DNA from: Firmicutes bacterium UBA5774
Lineage (GTDB): Bacteria > Bacillota > Clostridia > Peptostreptococcales > Anaerovoracaceae
Assembly: GCA_002418625.1 (NCBI GenBank)
Contig: DIEM01000073.1
Coordinates: 231-64,230 of the forward strand
Direction of reading: 5' to 3'
Length of the DNA: 64,000 nt
This document shows, piece by piece, positions 27,354-35,727 of this stretch. The notes beneath the pieces are model-generated. The model made no database searches and had not been told where the DNA came from. It saw only the letters and a program-made list of their open reading frames with translations. The position numbers and the translations under genes are program-made. Numbering within the stretch: position 1 is the first letter of the stretch; each line of letters opens with the position of its first letter.

Positions 27354-27716
27354 TCAGCCAAGAACCTTTCTTACGCTGTCAAGATCCTTGCTTTGGAATA
27401 TGCCTGCCAGCAGGGGCTCTTTTCCGCTGATTGCCGGTGCGGAGCCCTTATCTGCAGCACTGATGCATTTGTCAAGCATGTAGATGCTTTTTTCGTCCGG
27501 TACCGATTTTTCGTCTTCCATATAAAAGACCAGACTTTTATAATGGGTATTGAGGCCGAAAGCCGGATCCTGCAGCAACTTGCCGCCTTTTTCCGCGATT
27601 CCTTTGCCCTCCTGCAATATCTTGAGCCTTGTCGCGTTTTCCAGCATTTTTACTTCGGCTTTGTCGGAAAATTTACTTTCCACTTTTTTGTTGTTCGTCA
27701 CGATGATTTTCTTCAT
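27354..27716 (-). CDS. GrdX-like protein
   Basis: 120 residues. Resembles GrdX, a small protein encoded with glycine/sarcosine reductase (grd) operons: an N-terminal IIVTNNKKVESKF, a central GGKLLQDP with YKSLVFY, then an acidic end. GrdX has no established biochemical role. The recognition rests on general pattern and is not certain. The start at 27716 uses AAGGGGG; an ATG at 27734 overlaps that site. No grd genes are in the window. It is divergent from the MerR-type gene, and a promoter TTGCCG-18-TATAGT lies at 27787-27816. Confidence 0.5.
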   Translation of the reverse strand: MKKIIVTNNKKVESKFSDKAEVKMLENATRLKILQEGKGIAEKGGKLLQDPAFGLNTHYKSLVFYMEDEKSVPDEKSIYMLDKCISAADKGSAPAISGKEPLLAGIFQSKDLDSVRKVLG

Positions 27717-27786
27717 AATAATTACCCCCTTCAACGGTCCGCTTGATCATCCAATCTTATGCCTTTCTTCCCCGTCCTTGATTACA

Positions 27787-27816
27787 ACTATACGCATGCA
27801 CCCGTCTTGACGGCAA
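27787..27816 (-). promoter_or_regulatory. Promoter of the GrdX-like gene
   Basis: Reading the minus strand, TTGCCG (27816-27811) and TATAGT (27792-27787) are separated by 18 bases, about 70 bases upstream of the start at 27716. Confidence 0.5.
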
Positions 27817-27834
27817 CACGCGAATATAAGAAAA

Positions 27835-27852
27835 GGTGAACCTGGGTACACC
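27835..27852. promoter_or_regulatory. Dyad operator candidate between divergent genes
   Basis: GGTGAACC and GGTACACC flank TG, an inverted repeat with 7 of 8 positions paired. It lies upstream of both the GrdX-like promoter and the MerR-gene promoter, where a regulator could control both directions. Confidence 0.4.
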
Positions 27853-27892
27853 TTCGGCATTCGAGGGGTAAAGGCGGAAGCGGGCTTTACAA

Positions 27893-27921
27893 TTGACGGG
27901 CAGACCGTAGTGCCATATACT
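27893..27921 (+). promoter_or_regulatory. Promoter of the MerR/methyltransferase-like gene
   Basis: TTGACG (27893-27898) and TATACT (27916-27921) are 17 bases apart. The spacer contains GGCA and TGCC as a short inverted repeat, the position where MerR-family regulators bind. The promoter shows that the open frame before 27994 is untranslated. Confidence 0.6.
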
Positions 27922-27993
27922 GAAATCGAAGGCGGCAAACCGCGGAAGGCAACCTTTGGATTCCGCAAACAGTTTGGGAAGGGAGTGCATATT

Positions 27994-29238
27994 GTGAAGA
28001 TCGGTACATTCGCAAGAAAATTTGGCTTGAATGCCAGTACGATCAGATTTTACATCAACAATGGCCTGCTTGCGCCGGAGAAGGCCGGCGGCCAATATGA
28101 ATTCGGCAAGGAATGCATCGCCGATATGGAGAATATATTAAAGTACAAAAAATATCAATTCTCTTTGGACGAGATCCAACTGCTGTTCTTTATGGAAAAA
28201 GCTTCCCGCTTTCAGGATGAGATCATCCTTGAGGTATGTGCTGACATACTTAAAAACAAAAAAAACCAGCTGATGCGAGAAAGAGACAACCTGACGGCGT
28301 TTATCGAAGAACTCCAAAACGAGATTGATCATCTTCCGGTCCCTGCCTCGATAAAAATCCGGGAAGCGGGCGTACCGTTCACGTTTATCCCGTACCTTTA
28401 CTGTCCTTACTGTCAGCAGCCGTTAAAGCTGGACTCGGCCAGCCTGGCCGGCGGGAGCATCCAGAGCGGGGTCCTGTCATGCGAATGCGGCTACGAAGCA
28501 ACCATCTCCGACGGTATCGTGCTATGCGCAGACCATGAGGAGGAGACGCCTTTCAAGGCCTTCGACAACGTTGATTCGGTCATGTCCATGAAGACCCAGT
28601 TCAGCCATGCGTACAGAATGCTGATCGCAAAAACTTATATTTGGATATATAGCCAGATCGCCGGTTACCTTGATGAGGCGAAATATATCATGGCCGGTCC
28701 ATTTACGTTGAATTTTGTTCTGGAGTATCTCGAAAAGCTCGGAAGCGACAGGACCTGCATCATATTTGATCCATCGCTTGCGAGGATCAGCAAGATCAGA
28801 AAATACCTGTCTGCCTGGGATTACAACGTTATTTTCGTAGTCGGCAAACCAGAGGAGCTGCCAGTCAGATATGGGACGATCGATATTTATATCGACGATT
28901 ACTCTACGGTGAACTCGATGTTCACCTACAATACGTTTTCCACGGAAAGCATTGCGCCGCTCATTCGAAACGGCGGGAGGGCGGCAGGCATATTCAGCGC
29001 CTATCAGCATGCTCCGAAAAGCCTGGCCAATTTCAAGAAGGACCATCCGGATTTCATGCCTGAGAAAATGACTTTGAGCGGCTTGAAATACAGCTGGGCA
29101 CGACAGGACGTGCAGTTCACCGAGCAGAAAAACATTGGGGCGACGACTGCGGGGGAGCATCATTACCCGCAGGATGAGAATGGCGAATATGTTGAAGTAT
29201 TTGGGTATCTGGCGAAAAAAGGATCCGGCAGAAAGTAG
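27994..29238 (+). CDS. MerR-type regulator fused to a zinc ribbon and methyltransferase-like domain
   Basis: 414 residues from a GTG start. Residues 1-70 are a MerR helix-turn-helix (IGTFARKFGLNASTIRFYIN), then a coiled helix to about 125. A Cys-rich ribbon follows (CPYCQQPLKLDSASL… CECGYE…). The rest, from about 215, looks like a Rossmann-type methyltransferase fold in which the glycine-rich SAM motif is hard to see. The frame is open upstream as far as 27811 and reads protein-like, but GGGAAGGGAG before 27994 and the promoter at 27893-27921 favour the GTG. The ligand is unknown. The ribbon plus methyltransferase architecture recalls RlmA-like 23S rRNA methyltransferases, so a sensor derived from an RNA methylase is possible. 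Confidence 0.75.
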   Translation: MKIGTFARKFGLNASTIRFYINNGLLAPEKAGGQYEFGKECIADMENILKYKKYQFSLDEIQLLFFMEKASRFQDEIILEVCADILKNKKNQLMRERDNLTAFIEELQNEIDHLPVPASIKIREAGVPFTFIPYLYCPYCQQPLKLDSASLAGGSIQSGVLSCECGYEATISDGIVLCADHEEETPFKAFDNVDSVMSMKTQFSHAYRMLIAKTYIWIYSQIAGYLDEAKYIMAGPFTLNFVLEYLEKLGSDRTCIIFDPSLARISKIRKYLSAWDYNVIFVVGKPEELPVRYGTIDIYIDDYSTVNSMFTYNTFSTESIAPLIRNGGRAAGIFSAYQHAPKSLANFKKDHPDFMPEKMTLSGLKYSWARQDVQFTEQKNIGATTAGEHHYPQDENGEYVEVFGYLAKKGSGRK

Positions 29239-29276
29239 CGCAGCAGGAATCATAAAATAAAGACAAACTGAATCAA

Positions 29277-29306
29277 AAAGGAGCCTGCCTTGCGGCAAGC
29301 TCCTTT
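29277..29306. terminator. Two-way terminator between convergent genes
   Basis: AAAGGAGC and GCTCCTTT form the outer stem, with TGCC/GGCA inside and a TTGC loop. It ends the MerR-type gene on the plus strand and the surface protein gene on the minus strand. Confidence 0.85.
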
Positions 29307-29348
29307 ATTGGTTTCAATGGATGCTATTATCGGATATCAAGAAGGGTT

Positions 29349-31427
29349 TTATTTTCCTCTTCTCTTCATTGCCGCTCCGCCACTAGCGAGCAATGCGCCT
29401 AATCCATAGAGGAATAACGGGTCAAATCCGCCGGTCTGCGGCATTGGCGCTGCAGGTACCGGTTCGTCCAGAACTACTTCCACAACAGGTGCGGGAGCAG
29501 CAGGAGTTGGTTCCGGAATCACTTCGATTGTCGGCGTTCTGCTGGTGGTGCTGCCGCCGCTGCTTCTGCGGTACGTTACAGTCGCGTCATCGCGATCCGA
29601 AACGCCTTCCTGCTGGAAGCGCCCATACCCGTAAGCGGTAGCCCAGTTCGTGAACACATCGCCGTCCCAGTCTGAAATGTCGCCGGTGCCAAGATCTTCG
29701 AGATCAAAGGCATAGGTCGTCGTAAAAGTCTGGCCCGGTTCCAAAGCGCCATAGTTGTCGAAATCAAAGGTGACATCGAGGTCTTCGTCATAGACGTTAA
29801 CACCATAGAGAGTATAGTCGCCGTTGTTCGTGACTTCAAAAGTATAAACAACGTCGGTGCTTCTGGAGGTGACCCTCGTTTTGTCAACTGACTTTTCAAG
29901 CTGGATGTCCGGCGTCAGAACCGCAGGATCGTTATATGTCACGGTAGCATCGTCGGAGTCATGGATCGGTGCGCCTGTGAAATCACCGTACCCCCATGCA
30001 GTAGCCCAGTTGGTGAATACATCTCCATCCCAGTCCGCTATTTCTCCGCTCCCCAGATCACCGAGGTTGAAAGCAAAAGTGGTCGAGAAGGTTTCCCCTG
30101 GAAGGAGATCGCCATAGGTGTAGAAATAGAATAACTCATCAAGCTCTTCATCACTGATGTAAACATCTGTGAGAGTATAGTCGCCGTTATTCGTCACTTC
30201 AAAAGTATAAACGACATCGGCGCTTCTGGAGGTAACTTGCGTTTTGTCAACCGTTTTTTCGAGCAGGATGCCCGGTTCCATAACGATTGGTTCATCATAG
30301 GTTACGGTAGCATCATCCTCGTCGGAGTAATCATCATTTCCGTAAACCGCGGATGCGGTTGCGACATTCGTGAATACGCCGTCGATCCACCATGCGGCAT
30401 CAAGATCATCAAGATCAAATGCGACTTCAGTGGTGTAATCTGCTGCTGCTGCCAGATTTCCAACTTCGATATACAGATCAAGCGCGTCATCTTCGATAAC
30501 GACACCGGTCAAGTCGAAGTCGCCGTCATTTGCGACAACGAGCTTGAACGCAACGCTGGCCGACGTGCTGCTGACAGTCGTGTTCTCTTCCCATGAATCG
30601 CCATCAAGAACTGTCTTTTCAATTGAAATGCTGGCTTCACTGGTTGATTCTTCGACATATTCGACAGTCGCGTCGTCTTCATCCGAGGTTACCGTTTCTG
30701 CGTCATAGGTTCCCGATGCGGTAGCCACGTTTACAAATTCTCCGTTGACCCAGTCGGCGGCGGAAATTGAGACGATCGTCGTGAAGGTCTCGAATCCGTC
30801 AACGGCAAGATCAACAGTGCCGCTCTGCCAATCCAATGTTTCGTCATACACGCTGACGTCATCGATAGCGACATCCCCTGTGTTTTCCACATAGAATTCG
30901 TACTCGACGACGACAGTGTCGCTGTCAACTTCCAAGCTGTCCACAAACAGGTCCTGTGTCCCTGAAAGCCTTACGCTTTTGGTGATGGTCAGTTCGGGTT
31001 CTTCAACTTCCGGAACCGTGATTTCATTGATCCAGATGTTGATGCTCCCGTTGGCGTCCGTGGAATGCTCCACAGCGTCCTTGGGTCCTCCTTGCGGTCC
31101 GAAATCATCGGGATAGACATAAACGATGTCGAATTCCCCGTAAGTCGGATCGTCAAATGTGACTGTCATTTCTTCGAGCCCCTCAAGGACATGCTCTTTA
31201 TAGTCGCTGCATGTCCAGTTCGCGCCTGAAGTCTCTCCGGGATATTGTTCAAAATACAGAGGCGCGCCGGATTCATAAGCCATGACTATTTCCACAATCG
31301 GTACGGAGGTTTGCTTCACATGAATCGAGGTGCCACTGTCGGCACCTGCAAACGCCGTGAATGGCGTCGCGAAAAATGTGACTAAAGATAAAACTAAGAT
31401 CGCTACGAGTAGTCGTTTGTTTGCCAT
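29349..31427 (-). CDS. Sortase-anchored surface protein with four DUF11-like repeats
   Basis: 692 residues. Signal peptide at about 1-27, a unique acidic domain to about residue 145, then four repeats of about 115 residues, each beginning near Ile-X-Leu/Ile-Glu-Lys-Ser/Thr-Val and ending Asp-Asp-Ala-Thr-Val-X-Tyr, the pattern of DUF11/CshA-type stalk repeats. The last two copies are nearly identical, implying recent duplication. A Pro/Val-rich wall-spanning stretch precedes MPQTGG, a sortase signal of LPXTG type, then a hydrophobic helix and Lys-Arg-Arg tail. The mature chain is strongly acidic. AAAGGAG touches the first ATG (31436), so the ATG at 31427 is the better start. A cyclic-di-GMP riboswitch precedes it. 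Confidence 0.9.
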   Translation of the reverse strand: MANKRLLVAILVLSLVTFFATPFTAFAGADSGTSIHVKQTSVPIVEIVMAYESGAPLYFEQYPGETSGANWTCSDYKEHVLEGLEEMTVTFDDPTYGEFDIVYVYPDDFGPQGGPKDAVEHSTDANGSINIWINEITVPEVEEPELTITKSVRLSGTQDLFVDSLEVDSDTVVVEYEFYVENTGDVAIDDVSVYDETLDWQSGTVDLAVDGFETFTTIVSISAADWVNGEFVNVATASGTYDAETVTSDEDDATVEYVEESTSEASISIEKTVLDGDSWEENTTVSSTSASVAFKLVVANDGDFDLTGVVIEDDALDLYIEVGNLAAAADYTTEVAFDLDDLDAAWWIDGVFTNVATASAVYGNDDYSDEDDATVTYDEPIVMEPGILLEKTVDKTQVTSRSADVVYTFEVTNNGDYTLTDVYISDEELDELFYFYTYGDLLPGETFSTTFAFNLGDLGSGEIADWDGDVFTNWATAWGYGDFTGAPIHDSDDATVTYNDPAVLTPDIQLEKSVDKTRVTSRSTDVVYTFEVTNNGDYTLYGVNVYDEDLDVTFDFDNYGALEPGQTFTTTYAFDLEDLGTGDISDWDGDVFTNWATAYGYGRFQQEGVSDRDDATVTYRRSSGGSTTSRTPTIEVIPEPTPAAPAPVVEVVLDEPVPAAPMPQTGGFDPLFLYGLGALLASGGAAMKRRGK

Positions 31428-31466
31428 GATTTTCATCTCCTTTAAATTAGGAATTTGAATGAAATC
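31428..31466 (-). promoter_or_regulatory. Predicted expression platform of the riboswitch
   Basis: GATTTCAT (31466-31459), whose first part is the 3' strand of aptamer helix P1, can instead pair with ATGAAAATC (31436-31428) around the start region. Within the loop TCCT can pair with the AGGA of the ribosome binding site. P1 formation on ligand binding would break this sequestering stem, so the element should be an ON switch. This is inference from base pairing. Confidence 0.5.
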
Positions 31467-31594
31467 AATGGCAGCCGGACCACCATGGCAATTGGCGCCT
31501 TCTGCTTGCGTGACGGGTGCTGAAAAGCGAGATTGCTTTAGGTTCCTGGCTTTGCGCCCTTATCTTTCGATAAGTTTGCCCTTTGCATCATTTC
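31461..31594 (-). ncRNA. Cyclic-di-GMP-I riboswitch (GEMM-I)
   Basis: On the minus strand GGGCAAAC (31581-31574) is followed by a CTTATC-GAAA-GATAAG hairpin and then GGCGCAAAGCC, which matches the Vc2 aptamer almost base for base. The GAAA tetraloop and its 11-base receptor (CCTAAAG with CATGG) are both present, closed by GCAAT/ATTGC. The 3' part GGTGGTCCGGCTGCC matches the conserved GGTAGCCGGGTTACC-type strand. P1 can form from GAAATGATG and CATTGATTTC with one bulge. The P3 tip is unusually long, making the aptamer about 134 bases. No terminator lies between it and the gene, so control is probably at translation. Confidence 0.92.
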
Positions 31595-31609
31595 TTGCTT
31601 GTCTATTTA

Positions 31610-31631
31610 TAAAAACGGCACAGGTCCGTTT
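31610..31631 (-). terminator. Terminator after the transglutaminase-like gene
   Basis: AAACGG (31631-31626) and CCGTTT (31618-31613) on the minus strand form a 6-bp stem around ACCTGTG, followed by TTTAT. It lies just upstream of the riboswitch. Bases 31632-31792 hold nothing else I can name; a TTGAAA-17-TACTAT pair on the minus strand ending at 31645 could be a promoter but would place this hairpin at the start of the transcript. Confidence 0.5.
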
Positions 31632-31792
31632 CTAACAGAATTAAATAGTATTCTAAACATATTTGGTTTTCAAAGTGCATTGTTTATATTCTAAAGGTAT
31701 GGACGCAAATGATGAGGATATTTGTCGCCATCCCGTTGAATGCTTCCTGATCTGTTGCCGGCAGATCCAGAACCGCTGGATTGCGGTCGTGA

Positions 31793-32605
31793 TCAATACT
31801 CGTAGATCTTCTGATATTCGGAGCTTTTTTTAAACATCGTCACTGCGCTTGGCTTGACTTTGATGACCTGAAGGTCGTACGTGGAGTCGATGATGACCCA
31901 AGACTTGGATGCGGCGTCATAGACTTCGTTCCAGGCGTGGTAGCCTGTGGCATAGTTGGGGGCGTAGCCCTTCACAAGCTTTGCCGGGATGCCCTGGCTC
32001 CTGAGCATCGCCGCGAAGAGCGATGAAAAGTCGTAGCATATGCCGGTCTTATCTCTTAAAGTGTCATCGACAACGGGTACATAGTAGCTCCGGATCGTCG
32101 ATAGCTTTTTGAAATCGTATTTATTGTTTTTCGCCATATAGTCCCACAACAGACGGGCTTTTTCTCCGATGTCGTCGGTTCCCTTCGTCAATTCCACCGC
32201 CTTCTTGACTGCTGCAGAATCAACATTGAAGCTGACGTTCTGGATCGAGTTGAGATAGACGGAGTTGGCATTCGTAATTTTTGCGTCAAAGCTCTTGGCG
32301 GAAACGAGTGCATAAGAATTGCCGCCGGTATTCCGCAGCAGGCTGATCTTATAAGTGCCGCTGCCTGACTGAAGCGAGAAATTTTCGGTAATGCCTGACG
32401 AATTGATATCATAAACATACCGTGAAGGGCTTTTCTCAATCATGACCTTGACTTTTGCAGTACTGCTGCTTTTATAAGTGACATGAACGATACCCTTTCC
32501 GGCATCTGTAAAATCAAAATAATCAGCCGCGAAGGCAAGTGATGTCGACATGGCGAGCATGGCGGCAATTATGAACAATTGTATGAGCAGTCTTCTGTTT
32601 TTCAT
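31793..32605 (-). CDS. Secreted transglutaminase-like protein
   Basis: 270 residues. Signal peptide 1-26 ending Leu-Ala-Phe-Ala-Ala. A beta-rich N-terminal half precedes a transglutaminase-like core with the full triad: Cys190 (TGICYDFSSLFAAMLRSQG), His223 (GYHAWNEVY) and Asp240 (VIIDSTYD). Bacterial proteins of this group act as proteases or cross-linkers on the cell surface; the substrate is unknown. The frame begins at 32671, but GAGGGAG before 32605 and the signal peptide fix the start. The neighbouring sortase substrate might be a target, which is only a guess from position. Confidence 0.85.
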   Translation of the reverse strand: MKNRRLLIQLFIIAAMLAMSTSLAFAADYFDFTDAGKGIVHVTYKSSSTAKVKVMIEKSPSRYVYDINSSGITENFSLQSGSGTYKISLLRNTGGNSYALVSAKSFDAKITNANSVYLNSIQNVSFNVDSAAVKKAVELTKGTDDIGEKARLLWDYMAKNNKYDFKKLSTIRSYYVPVVDDTLRDKTGICYDFSSLFAAMLRSQGIPAKLVKGYAPNYATGYHAWNEVYDAASKSWVIIDSTYDLQVIKVKPSAVTMFKKSSEYQKIYEY

Positions 32606-32711
32606 TTTTGACTCCCTCGATTTCGCATACATTTCGGCCAGTATAGTATCTATGTATTGAAATTTTAGCATGGGGAAGTCTCATTACGGTCACAATCGCG
32701 ATAAATATTGA

Positions 32712-33194
32712 TTATTCATCCCAATCTGCTAACCCGTCGGATTCGCTTTCAAAATTGATTGCGTTCATCATGAGCTTGATCATTTCGAGCTCGCTGCGAA
32801 AGCGCTGGGTCTTGTTTCCTTCGATCCACTGGATCGTTCCCTGCCAGGATGCATTCTGCCGAAACTGGACATGAACTGTAAAGGTGGCTTTGCCGCCGGC
32901 ATCGGATTCCAAGATTTCCTTTTTCATTGCGGAAGGCACTTCCTTTCTATTTGGCTGTTTTATGTTGAATGTTCTATGGGCATGGGTGGACTGGGGGAAA
33001 TTGACATAGTCGAAAAATCGGTCCAGTAAACTGAAAAACTCCCGGATCCCCTGGAAATGCATGACCAGATGATAGAACTCATTGTATAATATGCCTGAAA
33101 TGTTATAGTCACCCGTTTCATTGACAAGGATGCGGAATCTGGAGACGTTGCTGGATACATATGAAGCTTCAAGTGGTAATTCAAGCGGTATCAT
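32712..33194 (-). CDS. Conserved-looking protein coupled to the BTAD regulator
   Basis: 160 residues, soluble, family not recognised. The sequence alternates beta-like segments (ATFTVHVQFRQNASWQGTIQ) with an amphipathic C-terminal helix ending in an acidic tail. WQGTIQW and the following RFRSELEMIKLM resemble small proteins that accompany BTAD/SARP regulators in Clostridia. The ATG overlaps the stop of the regulator gene by four bases (ATGA), so the two are translationally coupled and probably act together. GGGAGG lies 9 bases upstream. Confidence 0.65.
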   Translation of the reverse strand: MIPLELPLEASYVSSNVSRFRILVNETGDYNISGILYNEFYHLVMHFQGIREFFSLLDRFFDYVNFPQSTHAHRTFNIKQPNRKEVPSAMKKEILESDAGGKATFTVHVQFRQNASWQGTIQWIEGNKTQRFRSELEMIKLMMNAINFESESDGLADWDE

Positions 33195-34465
33195 GATACG
33201 CGGCCTCCCTTCTGCCGCAGCTGCTGCAGCGTGGACAGCTCGACCGGTTCCAGCGGCTGCCTGTCGGCTGTGACGGAGATTTTCTTATATGCGAAGGATC
33301 GGTTGATTCTTTCAAGCAATTTCACCAGGACCAATTCGGTGTTTTCATAATTGATATTGGACAGCAACAGCAGGAATTGCGTTCGGCTGAAACGGGTCAC
33401 TACGTCATCCTTTCGAAGCGCGCTGATGATGATGCCCTTCATCCTGTCCATGAACTCATTGAGCTCCCGCGGATTGAATTCCGCGCCGCCCTGCTTTCCG
33501 ATGGTGAGCAGGGCTATGAATACGGATTTGCCGGATCTGGAAGCAGCTCGCGCATACAGCCGGTAGATCAGTTTGAACACCTCGTAATCGCAATAGACGG
33601 CGCCGGTGATGCTTTCGGCCTCCCTGAGGTCTGTTTTGACGATCTCGATATTTTTTTCTATCGTATGATCCTTGTTGACGATGACTTTATAGAGGCGGGT
33701 GATCGCCTCGGAGGGCTTGACACCGACCTCCCTGTAGAAAAGATCGGTAACATATTCATAATGCGTCAGCGCTTTATGGTTGTTGTTGGATTCGATCAGC
33801 GCCATGATGAGGAATTCGTGGTTTTTTTCGATCAGCGGATCGATTTCGATGGCATTCAGGCAAAGATCCTCGACTTTTTTGAATTCGCGCTTTTCAAAGA
33901 GCAGGTTGCATGCGGAAGCAACGCATTCCATATAAATGCGCTGATAATAGACTGTCAGTGGAACCACCCACTCCTTATATGCGGAATGGGTCAGGAAATC
34001 GCCTTTATAAAGGGAAATAGCCTCAAGATACGAGCTGATACGGGCATCGCTGTCGAGCTCCGGATTTTGTGCCCGTTTCCAGGCGCTTTCAAACTGCTCG
34101 ATGTCGAGCGTCATTGGAAGGCTGTTGTTCCAGGCATAGGTTCCATGCTTGAATATGACATAATCGTCACGGGGCAGAAGCAGCGTTTCAGCGAGCATGG
34201 AGCGAAGGCGATAGACAAGATTTTTAAGCGCGTTGGCCGGATTTTCAACATCTTCTTCCCATAAGGCATCCATGAGTTTTTCCGGAGAGATCTCCTTTGA
34301 ACGGTGGATCAGCAGATATTCAAGGAGATTCCAAACCTGCTTGGATCTGCCCTTGTGGCCCGACAAATACTGGTCGCCATACTCAAGCACAAAATCACCG
34401 AGCATCTTGACCCTCAGCACTTTTTCTGCGTCATGGTTTTCATTCCAATTTCCATTGTTCGGCAT
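33191..34465 (-). CDS. BTAD/SARP-type transcription regulator with degenerate GGDEF-like tail
   Basis: 424 residues. Residues 10-105 form an OmpR-like winged helix (VRVKMLGDFVLEYG-type start, then NLLEYLLIHRSKEISPEKL). Residues 110-270 form a bacterial transcriptional activator (BTAD) TPR-like domain. The last 130 residues resemble a GGDEF domain (ALRKDDVVTRFSRTQFLLLL), with Ser-Arg-Thr-Gln-Phe replacing Gly-Gly-Asp-Glu-Phe, so cyclase activity is not expected; it might bind a nucleotide or a protein. The true start could be the GTG at 34474 or the ATG at 34465; spacing from AGCAGGG favours the latter. Confidence 0.8.
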   Translation of the reverse strand: MPNNGNWNENHDAEKVLRVKMLGDFVLEYGDQYLSGHKGRSKQVWNLLEYLLIHRSKEISPEKLMDALWEEDVENPANALKNLVYRLRSMLAETLLLPRDDYVIFKHGTYAWNNSLPMTLDIEQFESAWKRAQNPELDSDARISSYLEAISLYKGDFLTHSAYKEWVVPLTVYYQRIYMECVASACNLLFEKREFKKVEDLCLNAIEIDPLIEKNHEFLIMALIESNNNHKALTHYEYVTDLFYREVGVKPSEAITRLYKVIVNKDHTIEKNIEIVKTDLREAESITGAVYCDYEVFKLIYRLYARAASRSGKSVFIALLTIGKQGGAEFNPRELNEFMDRMKGIIISALRKDDVVTRFSRTQFLLLLSNINYENTELVLVKLLERINRSFAYKKISVTADRQPLEPVELSTLQQLRQKGGRVS

Positions 34466-34566
34466 ATCAGTCACCCTGCTGTGAATAAAAGAAAACTATA
34501 CTTTTTTTATGCGGACAACCTTGTTGGACGTTGAAGAGCGTACTATAAATTTTATACCAAAATAAC

Positions 34567-34592
34567 ATAAATGGCAATATATTGCCATTTAT
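34567..34592. promoter_or_regulatory. Perfect 26-base palindrome between pilT and the BTAD gene
   Basis: ATAAATGGCAATA is followed at once by its exact reverse complement. On the minus strand its TTGCCA may act as a -35 for the BTAD gene, 15 bases from TATAAA. It could be an operator, a pilT terminator with a weak T-tail, or both. Confidence 0.55.
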
Positions 34593-34620
34593 TTCTAATT
34601 ATTATTTAAGTGCGATGGCT

Positions 34621-35673
34621 TCAATCGATTTTCTTGCTGACTACATCATAGTTGACACTGTAGAATCTCGCGGTGTCGGCGGTGATGATCCCGTCCTGGT
34701 ATAGCTTCAGTATTTGGGCATCCATGTTGCGCATGCCTTCATCGGCGGAGGAATAAACGACGGAATCGATCTGATGCGCTTTGGATTCGCGGATCATATT
34801 TCTGATCGCACTGTTCACAAACATGACTTCAAAGACCGGAACCAGCTCGCCTTTGACGGACGGGATGAGCTGCTGGGATATGACAGCCTGAAGCACCATG
34901 GACAGCTGCACGCGGACCTGCTGCTGCTGGGCCGGCGGGAAGACGTCAATGATACGGTCGATGGTGTTGGCGGCGCCGAGCGTGTGCAAGGTCGAAAAAA
35001 CCAGTTGTCCGGTTTCCGCGGCGGACATGGCAATGGAGATCGTTTCAAAATCACGCATTTCGCCAAGCAGTATCACGTCGGGCGATTCGCGGAGCGCAGC
35101 CCGGAGTCCCTTGGAATAGCTGTTTGTGTCCAATTCGATCTCCCTTTGGCTGACGATGCTTTTATCGTGTCTATGTATATATTCGATCGGGTCCTCGAGC
35201 GTAATGATGTGGGAATTTCGCGTTTTGTTGATTTTGTCGATGATGCAGGCCAGTGTTGTTGATTTTCCGCTTCCGGAAGGTCCAGTGACCAGAACAAGGC
35301 CCTTCGTCTTTTGGTAAAGGTTGATGACTTCCTTTGGGATGCCGAGTTTTCTCGAGTCAGGCAGATCGAACATGACGACACGCATGACGGCCGCCAGGGA
35401 ACCGCGCTGCTTGTAGGCATTGACGCGAAAACGTCCGACATCGCGGATGGAAAAAGAAAAATCATCATCGCCAGTCTCGTTGAAGGTGTCCATATTCCTG
35501 CCGGCGAGGCTGTAAATATTCTGTATGAGCTCTGCCGTGTCCGGAGGTATGAGCACATTGCCCTGTGGCCGGATCTCGCCATTGATTTTGAAGGACATTG
35601 GGACTCCTGCGATGATGAAGATGTCGGATGCCTGTCTGTTGACGGCATCGGCGAATATTTGGCTTATTTTCAT
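34621..35673 (-). CDS. pilT: Type IV pilus retraction ATPase PilT
   Basis: 350 residues. A hexameric ATPase that retracts type IV pili. Walker A GPSGSGKSTT, the Asp box HIITLEDPIEYIH, Walker B SPDVILLGEMRD and the His box TGQLVFSTLHTLGAANTIDR are complete, and the C-terminal AIRNMIRESKAHQ (family AIRNLIRExK) is the PilT signature that sets it apart from the extension ATPase PilB. GAGGAGG lies upstream of the ATG. It ends the pilus operon, 54 bases after the last minor-pilin-like gene. Confidence 0.95.
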   Translation of the reverse strand: MKISQIFADAVNRQASDIFIIAGVPMSFKINGEIRPQGNVLIPPDTAELIQNIYSLAGRNMDTFNETGDDDFSFSIRDVGRFRVNAYKQRGSLAAVMRVVMFDLPDSRKLGIPKEVINLYQKTKGLVLVTGPSGSGKSTTLACIIDKINKTRNSHIITLEDPIEYIHRHDKSIVSQREIELDTNSYSKGLRAALRESPDVILLGEMRDFETISIAMSAAETGQLVFSTLHTLGAANTIDRIIDVFPPAQQQQVRVQLSMVLQAVISQQLIPSVKGELVPVFEVMFVNSAIRNMIRESKAHQIDSVVYSSADEGMRNMDAQILKLYQDGIITADTARFYSVNYDVVSKKID

Positions 35674-35727
35674 CTTGATTCCTCCTCGGGCTATCTTTGG
35701 AACGGCCGGATACGCAAGTCCGGTAAT

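Noticed and set aside
27747..27968. Minus-strand ORF in the GrdX/MerR intergenic region
   Set aside because: It overlaps promoters for both divergent genes and lacks a ribosome binding site; kept only as a note because the plus-strand frame here is also open.
33377..34264. Plus-strand ORF opposite the BTAD regulator
   Set aside because: Shadow of a gene with clear domains and a ribosome binding site on the minus strand.
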